Below, piece after piece: positions 43,306 to 48,650 of a DNA stretch of 48,650 nt (the stretch's first letter is position 1; each line of letters opens with the position of its first letter). Origin of the DNA: Chamaesiphon sp. GL140_3_metabinner_129_sub (GTDB lineage: Bacteria; Cyanobacteriota; Cyanobacteriia; Cyanobacteriales; Chamaesiphonaceae); contig JANYIT010000052.1 in assembly GCA_025358725.1 (NCBI GenBank), positions 1-48,650 on the forward strand. Reading direction: 5' to 3'. The translations under genes and the position numbers were made by a program. The notes under the pieces are model-generated. The model was not told where the DNA came from. It was given only the letters and a program-made list of their open reading frames with translations, and made no database searches.

Positions 43306-43932
43306 ATGTTGTCAATCCCGACCTTCCCCGAATCTAATCACGAAATCTTACTGTCACTAGCTATTTATAGCGATCGAGAGTTAGTCAGTTTACATCAGCA
43401 ACATCCCGAACAAGGGAAATTTTTCACAGCGTTATTTTGTCGTTATAGTTCGATCGTCTATAGCGTTGTTCAACATGCTGTCACATCTCAGCTTCAGGCT
43501 GATTATCTCTTTGCCATTTCCTGGCGACAGATTTTCACCGAACTCCAGCGCGTAAAATTATCCGCAGATCCAGCAGCAACTAATTGGCAAAACTGGCTGA
43601 TCGATATTACAGGCAGTACAATCGCTCTGACTGAAGTTCCGTCACTAGGACAGATTCGTTATGCGATCACCACTGCCTCGCCACCATTATGGTGTTATCT
43701 CGAACAAGAACTCGATCGCTTGCCACCCCTTTCCCGTCTGATTTTGGTGATGAATCAAAGTCTCAAATGGAACGAACAACGCATCTGTGCCTATCTTCAA
43801 GGTGAAGGACAAAAAATTTCAGCCGCTAGCATTCCCAACTATCTAGCCGAAAGCTATCAGCTATTGGAGGCTGCTTTACCTCAAGATATTCAGCATATTT
43901 ATTTAGAGTCGAGGGTGGGAGTTCTGGCTTAA
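43306..43932 (+). CDS. Sigma-factor-like protein
   Basis: 208 residues. The N-terminal half FFTALFCRYSSIVYSVVQHA, QADYLFAISWRQIFTEL resembles region 2 of ECF-like sigma factors. The C-terminal half LDRLPPLSRLILVMNQSLKW NEQRICAYLQ has the layout of region 4 (helix-turn-helix). Basic residues expected for promoter contact are few, so it may be a degenerate sigma-like regulator. ATG start. The stop overlaps the histidine kinase stop by 4 bases on the opposite strand. Confidence 0.6.
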   Translation: MLSIPTFPESNHEILLSLAIYSDRELVSLHQQHPEQGKFFTALFCRYSSIVYSVVQHAVTSQLQADYLFAISWRQIFTELQRVKLSADPAATNWQNWLIDITGSTIALTEVPSLGQIRYAITTASPPLWCYLEQELDRLPPLSRLILVMNQSLKWNEQRICAYLQGEGQKISAASIPNYLAESYQLLEAALPQDIQHIYLESRVGVLA

Positions 43933-45287
43933 ACTAGCGATCCTTTGAATATGACAATTACTGTTGTGCCGACATCTACTTGACTTTCGATCGAGAGTTC
44001 GCCATGATGACTGACAACGATCGATTGAACGATCGCTAGTCCTAACCCAGAGCCACTACTAATATCAGAAGAACTGGCTGTCCGAGCGGGATCGACTCGA
44101 TAAAATCGATCGAATAGATGTGGAATTGCCTCATCGGGAATGCCGATGCCAGTATCTTGAACTTTGACTTGCAAGTAAGATGTATTCTGACGAATTAGTT
44201 GTCGGAGTTGGACATTAATCTGTGCTGGACGTTCGATCTGTGGCGACGTATATTGAATCGCATTGGTGAGTAAATTGGTAAATAACCGCGCTAGTCGATC
44301 CCAATCTCCGCTCATGCTGAATACTTCTAGTTCATGCCGATCTAATTGGAGCGGGATAGATGTAGATGGGAACGGATCGATAATCTCCAGTGTGAGGCTA
44401 ATTCCCTTGGCTGCTGCGGCTAATTGTTGTTCTTCGATCGTTTCCAGCAAGAGTGCATCTAGTGGCACAGAACTAAATTCAGGGGTGATGATGCTACTAT
44501 CTTGACGAGCGAGAAATAATAAATCGTCAACTAATCTACCCAAACGGCGAGTCAACCGTTCGATCGTCTGAAGTTGCTGGCGTTGTTGCGGTTGGAGTGG
44601 CTCCTCGCTTAGTGCGACTTGGACATTGGTTTGAATTGTGGCGATCGGATTGCGGAGTTCGTGAGAAGCATCTGCGGTAAACTGTTTGAGCTGTTGATAT
44701 GAAGCTTTGACAGGCTCAATCGCGATTCCTGATAAAAACCACCCGATAGCGGCGACACTGGCAATTACTAGCGAAGTCCCAATTGTCAGATCGACAATCA
44801 GTAATTCAGTGGGTTTGCTGACTTCAAACCAAGGATGACTGACTCTGAGAAAGCCAACTAATATGCCATTTCTGCTGACTGGTGCGGTAATTTGGCGCAG
44901 GATGCGATCATTTCTAATCCGCACAGTTTCACCATCGAGATTGAGCCAAACTGGAAGATTGAGTGGTTCTCTAAGCGTAGACCATAATAACTCTCCACTC
45001 AGATTAAATAATTCTAGATCGATTCGATCGTCATCTACTCGATCTGAATCATCCTGAAAACTTGCCCCAACATTAATTTTAAATTGATTAGTTTCGCCAG
45101 GAGTGTCAATTTTATCGATCGCGATCGATCTACTGACAACTTCGACAACATGATTTAAAGTATCATCGATTCGCTCGATTAAAGTACTCCGCACATAGAT
45201 ATACATCCCAATCACAAATACCAGCAACACGATTGCCGTAACAGTGGTATACCAAATTGCCAAGCGGCGGCGGGTAGTCTGGAACAT
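43929..45287 (-). CDS. Sensor histidine kinase (RppB/NrsS-like)
   Basis: 452 residues. Helix 1 is about 13-33, and an extracytoplasmic sensor region (34-160) is followed by helix 2 (about 163-188). The H-box DASHELRNPIATIQTNVQVA has the phospho-acceptor H209. Next come the N-box LFTNLLTNAIQY, G1 DTGIGIP and G2 GSGLGLAIV. The form ...RLGRLVDDLLFLARQDS is typical of cyanobacterial RppB/NrsS-type kinases that sense redox or metal signals. No response regulator is adjacent. A heptamer array lies in its 5' leader. ATG start. Confidence 0.87.
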   Translation of the reverse strand: MFQTTRRRLAIWYTTVTAIVLLVFVIGMYIYVRSTLIERIDDTLNHVVEVVSRSIAIDKIDTPGETNQFKINVGASFQDDSDRVDDDRIDLELFNLSGELLWSTLREPLNLPVWLNLDGETVRIRNDRILRQITAPVSRNGILVGFLRVSHPWFEVSKPTELLIVDLTIGTSLVIASVAAIGWFLSGIAIEPVKASYQQLKQFTADASHELRNPIATIQTNVQVALSEEPLQPQQRQQLQTIERLTRRLGRLVDDLLFLARQDSSIITPEFSSVPLDALLLETIEEQQLAAAAKGISLTLEIIDPFPSTSIPLQLDRHELEVFSMSGDWDRLARLFTNLLTNAIQYTSPQIERPAQINVQLRQLIRQNTSYLQVKVQDTGIGIPDEAIPHLFDRFYRVDPARTASSSDISSGSGLGLAIVQSIVVSHHGELSIESQVDVGTTVIVIFKGSLV

Positions 45288-45295
45288 AGGATAGA

Positions 45296-45326
45296 TTTTA
45301 GGCTTTAGGCTTTAGGCTTTAGGTTT
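45296..45326. repeat. TTAGGCT heptamer array in the divergent region
   Basis: TTTTAGGCTTTAGGCTTTAG continued by GCTTTAGGTTT: three to four units about 9 bases upstream of the histidine kinase start and 40 bases before the Hpt gene. Confidence 0.65.
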
Positions 45327-45368
45327 AAACGGGATAAAATAGGCATACACTCTCTCTGGCATCACAAA

Positions 45369-45713
45369 ATGAACGATCTCATTGATATCGACTGGGAACA
45401 ATTGCATCAAGTTTCTGAAGATGATCCAGAATTTGAATTAGAATTACTGATCATGTTGGCAGAAGATGTAAAAATTCATATTGTAAATCTTCGTCAAGCC
45501 GTAGTCGATCGAGATGTTGCCGAGATTGGTCGCGAAGCCCACTATATCAAAGGTGCTAGTGCAAATGTTGGGGTTGTCAATCTCACTAATATCGCTAAAC
45601 AAATCGAACAAATTTCTCGTGAACAACTCCTCACTGATACCGCTTCACTAGTCGAACAAATGGTAATTGAAATCGATCGACTAGAAACTTATTTAGCAAC
45701 TCGTAACTCGTAA
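45369..45713 (+). CDS. Histidine phosphotransfer (Hpt) protein
   Basis: 114 residues, a single Hpt four-helix domain. The phospho-acceptor is H58 in REAHYIKGASANVGV. Usual role: relay of phosphate between a hybrid kinase receiver and a response regulator. The adjacent kinase (divergent) lacks a receiver, so the partners are elsewhere or unknown. ATG at 45369; stop is 6 bases before sfsA. Confidence 0.87.
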   Translation: MNDLIDIDWEQLHQVSEDDPEFELELLIMLAEDVKIHIVNLRQAVVDRDVAEIGREAHYIKGASANVGVVNLTNIAKQIEQISREQLLTDTASLVEQMVIEIDRLETYLATRNS

Positions 45714-45719
45714 AAAATC

Positions 45720-46421
45720 TTGCTCTATACCTATCCTCGACTCTACTCTGGCATTCTCGTCAAAAGATATAAACGGTTTTTTGCAGATATCGAACTAACT
45801 ACGGGCGAATTAATTACTGCCCATTGTCCCAATACTGGCCCAATGACCGGGGTCTGTCAAATTGGTGCCCCCGTTCAAGTTTCTTTCCATGACAATCCCA
45901 AACGGAAGTTGGCTTACACCTGGGAGATGATTGAGATGGATGGTGTCTGGATTGGGATTAATACTGCATTACCTAATAAACTCATTGAAATCGGCTTAGA
46001 ACAGCATCTATTCCCAGAACTAGGAAATTATCAAACGATTCGATCGGAAGTGGTTTACGGGCAAGATAGACGCAGCAGGATAGACTTTTTACTCATGGAT
46101 GGAGAGCAAAAAATTTACCTTGAGGTCAAGAATACCACTTGGTCGATTGAGGATGTCGCCGTCTTTCCCGATACCGAAACCACTAGGGGTCAAAAGCACT
46201 TGCGAGAACTAATTGACGTGATGCCTGAACATCGAGCGGTGATGCTATATCTCATCAATCGCGGCGACAAGGCTAAATTTGCCCCTGGCGATACAACCGA
46301 TCCCATTTATGGTCAACTGCTCCGTACCGCAGTAGCCAAAGGTTTAGAAGTTTTGCCTTGTCGATGTGAGGTCAACCCTGAAGGTGTGAAATATTTAGGA
46401 TTAGCAGAATTAATCCTTTAA
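45720..46421 (+). CDS. sfsA: SfsA family DNA/RNA nuclease-like protein
   Basis: 233 residues from a TTG start six bases past the Hpt stop. The family pattern is complete: LVKRYKRFFADIEL, ITAHCPNTGPMTGVCQIGAP, SRIDFLLMDGEQKIYLEVKNTT (PD-D/ExK-like active site, with D and E-x-K), and FPDTETTRGQKHLRELI. SfsA has been described as a nuclease-like protein first linked to sugar fermentation in E. coli. The unusual start codon fits tight translational coupling to the Hpt gene. Confidence 0.9.
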   Translation: MLYTYPRLYSGILVKRYKRFFADIELTTGELITAHCPNTGPMTGVCQIGAPVQVSFHDNPKRKLAYTWEMIEMDGVWIGINTALPNKLIEIGLEQHLFPELGNYQTIRSEVVYGQDRRSRIDFLLMDGEQKIYLEVKNTTWSIEDVAVFPDTETTRGQKHLRELIDVMPEHRAVMLYLINRGDKAKFAPGDTTDPIYGQLLRTAVAKGLEVLPCRCEVNPEGVKYLGLAELIL

Positions 46422-46434
46422 TTCATGACAATTT

Positions 46435-46596
46435 TAGGAACGCCAACAAGCTGGGAATTAGAACAGATCCAGTTAATGGTGCCGGACCAGACATATCTGT
46501 AGGTAAGAAAATCCGCGCACTCGTAGCTACTAGTGCAAACAGGAATACCATCACAATCAGTAGTGGAGCAATATTTTGGCGTAAGAAGGTCATCAT
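46435..46596 (-). CDS. Small single-helix membrane protein (53 residues)
   Basis: A short frame from ATG 46596 (or ATG 46593): a positively charged start MMTFLRQN, one hydrophobic helix (about 9-30, IAPLLIVMVFLFALVATSAR), then PTDMSGPAPLTGS. It is too short for many gene finders. It lies 49 bases after the AmpG-like gene stop on the same strand and could be co-transcribed. No Shine-Dalgarno is seen. Conservation would decide whether it is real. Confidence 0.4.
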
Positions 46597-46645
46597 GAAT
46601 TTAAAGTCGATCGAGTTTAGCAGTAGGATGGTATCGGTATTGTAA

Positions 46646-47938
46646 CTAGTTTATCTCAGTGTTTGAATCCTTGGCATTCCAGGGTGCTAAGAAGATCAGT
46701 AATAGTAATCCTGGCACCGCAGCGAGCACACTCAATAAGAAGAAATTCGACCAACCAACTTGTTTAGCGATACCACCCATCGGGGCAACGATGAAACTTT
46801 TGCCCGATAGCATCAGACTGGTAAATAAAGCATACTGAGTTGCTGAAAATTGCCGATTGCACAAACTCATCAGGAAGGCAGTAAAAGCAGTCGCTTCCAT
46901 TCCGGCAAAGAAGTACTCAGAATTAATCGCAAGGATTAGTAATGCTTCGCTGGGACTTTGTCCAGAGGGTGCAGATTGAGCCGCCTGAGCCAACAGCCAA
47001 TAAGGGATAATCCCGATCGATAGTAGCCCAATTGATAACCAGAGCGATCGATTAATCCCGATTTTACTCAGAATAATTCCACCGATTAATGCACCGAAAA
47101 TAGTTGCAACAATTCCCAATCCACCCTGGATTGCGCCGATTTGAGTTTGGGTAAAATGAATCTCCAACAGAAATGGGGTGGAAACCCCTTTAACCATGTA
47201 GTCACCAACTTTGTAAACCACAATCAGGATCAGCATCAATATCCCATTCACTACTCCCCGTCGCTGGAAAAATTCTTTAAAGGGTAATACTACCGCTGCT
47301 AGTAAGGAAGGTGGAGTGGATTCGTCAGCAATTGGTTGTGGTGCCAATAAGGTCGCGATTAGTCCCAACGACATCAATCCAGCCAAAATCAAATAAACCG
47401 TCTGCCAACTCAAATGTCCAGGGCGAGTAGGATCGGCAGCAATTAATGCCCAGCCACTTGCCAGCAACATCGCAATCCGAAAGCCAAGCTGAGATATTGC
47501 CGCGCCAACACCCATTTCTAGCTTTTCAAGTACATCAGTCGAATAAGCATTAGTAGCAATATCTTGAGATGCACTAAAAAATCCGATCGCCACAGCGATA
47601 ATTGTCATCAATTGCAGATTATTCTGCCCTGGCTGTTGGACTGCCATCAAGGCAATACTGATAATCAGTAAAATCTGCGTAATCAATAGCCAACCCCGTC
47701 TTCGACCCAAAAAAGGTGGTGCATATCGATCGAGGAGTGGCGACCACACAAATTTAAATGCATAAGGAAACATCGCCAACGCAGATAGTTGGGTAATTGA
47801 CTTCACATCAACACCTGCTGTTGATAGCCATGCTTTCAGCGGGGCATCAATAATTTGGGATGGCAATCCTGACGCAAAACCGAGAAATAACAAAGCAGCC
47901 ATTTTCCGGCTCTGAAATACTTGCAGTAATGATTTCAC
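46646..47938 (-). CDS. AmpG-like major facilitator permease
   Basis: 430 residues with about 12 hydrophobic helices. The start has LLFLGFASGLPSQIIDAPLK AWL, then the AmpG-like loop WSPLLDRYAPPFLGRRRGWL and FSASQDIATNAYSTDVLE. AmpG imports muropeptides for peptidoglycan recycling; related proteins transport siderophores or other compounds, so the substrate is open. ATG at 47938. Divergent from psbA. Confidence 0.82.
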   Translation of the reverse strand: MKSLLQVFQSRKMAALLFLGFASGLPSQIIDAPLKAWLSTAGVDVKSITQLSALAMFPYAFKFVWSPLLDRYAPPFLGRRRGWLLITQILLIISIALMAVQQPGQNNLQLMTIIAVAIGFFSASQDIATNAYSTDVLEKLEMGVGAAISQLGFRIAMLLASGWALIAADPTRPGHLSWQTVYLILAGLMSLGLIATLLAPQPIADESTPPSLLAAVVLPFKEFFQRRGVVNGILMLILIVVYKVGDYMVKGVSTPFLLEIHFTQTQIGAIQGGLGIVATIFGALIGGIILSKIGINRSLWLSIGLLSIGIIPYWLLAQAAQSAPSGQSPSEALLILAINSEYFFAGMEATAFTAFLMSLCNRQFSATQYALFTSLMLSGKSFIVAPMGGIAKQVGWSNFFLLSVLAAVPGLLLLIFLAPWNAKDSNTEIN

Positions 47939-48162
47939 AGTTAAGCACCCAATTTTCCTCTCTGAGAGGCTACGCCAACGAATTTCAAACGATAATCATC
48001 TCATAAATATGGCTCTTCAACTGATAAGCATAAGTAAACCTGATGAAATTCATCAGATTATCTGAAATGAGAAAGCTTTACAAACGTTAACAATCAGGTT
48101 AAATTAAGTACATAGATAAAAAACATCCCGTTCCAATCGGAACAACAAGCAATCATAAACCA
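47939..48162 (+). promoter_or_regulatory. psbA upstream region with likely promoter
   Basis: A putative -35 TTTACA (48077-48082) and -10 TAAATT (48100-48105) are 17 bases apart. This leaves a leader of about 50 bases. It contains a small hairpin GTTCC AATC GGAAC (48130-48143). A GAGAGGCTACGCCAACG repeat lies further upstream (about 47963-47979). No strong Shine-Dalgarno is seen before the ATG. Confidence 0.45.
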
Positions 48163-48650
48163 ATGACCACAACCTTACAACGCACCCAGAGCGAAAATAC
48201 CTGGGATCGCTTCTGTAGCTGGATCACATCCACCGAGAACCGCATTTATGTTGGTTGGTTCGGTGTACTGATGGTTCCTACATTACTGTCTGCTACCATC
48301 TGCTTCATCATCGCTTTCATCGCTGCACCTCCAGTAGACATCGACGGAATCCGTGAGCCAGTCGCAGGTTCCTTAATGTTCGGAAACAACATCATTTCTG
48401 GTGCTGTTATTCCTTCATCCAACGCAATCGGTCTTCACTTCTACCCAATCTGGGAAGCAGCTTCCTTAGATGAGTGGTTGTACAACGGCGGCCCTTACCA
48501 ACTAGTAGTATTCCACTTCCTAATCGGAATCTTCTGTTACATGGGTCGTGAGTGGGAACTCTCCTACCGTTTAGGTATGCGTCCTTGGATCTGTGTTGCT
48601 TACTCCGCTCCAGTAGCAGCAGCAACCGCAGTATTCTTGATCTACCCAAT
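48163..48650 (+). CDS. psbA: Photosystem II D1 protein PsbA, N-terminal part (partial)
   Basis: Reaction-centre core protein of photosystem II. The first 162 codons are present and the gene runs out of the window. The protein begins [20 protein letters not shown], with the helices and loops of D1 (for example [29 protein letters not shown], and [19 protein letters not shown]). Residue 130 is Glu (GREWEL), the form linked to high-light D1 variants in some cyanobacteria; Gln marks the low-light form. The next segment of the gene, with the QB and manganese ligands, is not in the window. Codon use is highly biased, as expected for a strongly expressed gene. Confidence 0.98.
   Translation, partial: MTTTLQRTQSENTWDRFCSWITSTENRIYVGWFGVLMVPTLLSATICFIIAFIAAPPVDIDGIREPVAGSLMFGNNIISGAVIPSSNAIGLHFYPIWEAASLDEWLYNGGPYQLVVFHFLIGIFCYMGREWELSYRLGMRPWICVAYSAPVAAATAVFLIYP

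Noticed and set aside
48407-48649. 80-codon minus-strand frame
   Set aside because: Antisense to psbA, whose coding sequence is certain.

Overview
The window is chromosomal DNA of a cyanobacterium. It carries the 5' part of psbA (photosystem II D1), the thylakoid cytochrome c maturation gene ccsA, a TxlA/HCF164-type thioredoxin, a KGK-domain protein and several families seen mainly in cyanobacteria. CGATCG and HIP1-type GCGATCGC words are very frequent, and heptanucleotide tandem arrays (STRR-like) occur in many gaps. The genus cannot be fixed from this stretch. No tRNA, rRNA or CRISPR array was recognised.

Layout. Bases 1-139 look like the end of an IS1-family insertion sequence that has cut off the 3' end of a feoA-feoB fusion gene (35-1864, minus). 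Then come, mostly on minus, a DUF697-type GTPase, folB, a KGK protein, ccsA, a Cys-rich small protein, a TM-helix (MscS-related) channel protein and lpxD. tpiA and a HTH-tailed membrane protein follow on plus. The phosphate operon pstS-pstC-pstA-pstB (16138 to 12249, minus) has a clear triple-repeat Pho box upstream. mfd (plus) converges on a cysteine desulfurase. Bases 21141-30564 are looser: repeats and MITE-like elements lie between a zinc-finger small protein, an exported PLD nuclease-like protein with an EF-hand, DUF1361, a thioesterase, ChaN, DUF4360, and a DUF2252/3D-lipoprotein pair. Two tandem TPR paralogues follow (30640-34113).

The most unusual part is 34304-36312. It encodes a T4 PseT-like polynucleotide 5'-kinase/3'-phosphatase and a T4 Rnl1-like RNA ligase, side by side on the same strand. 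Together these are the end-healing and sealing activities of a phage-type RNA repair pathway. Next to it is a MoxR-DUF4350-DUF4129-YaaW membrane cluster, then a lipoprotein, an HI0933-type flavoprotein and txlA. The right end holds a sigma-like protein convergent with a histidine kinase, a divergent lone Hpt protein, sfsA, a 53-residue membrane micro-ORF, an AmpG-like permease and psbA.

A second theme is the repeat landscape. Three heptamer types (TTAGGCT, TTGAAAG, GGGAATA) repeatedly sit directly after stop codons or even supply the last codons and the stop. They are mixed with small hairpin elements (core GGGTTCCCC with covarying arms) and MITE-like elements, one of which is visibly interrupted by such a hairpin.
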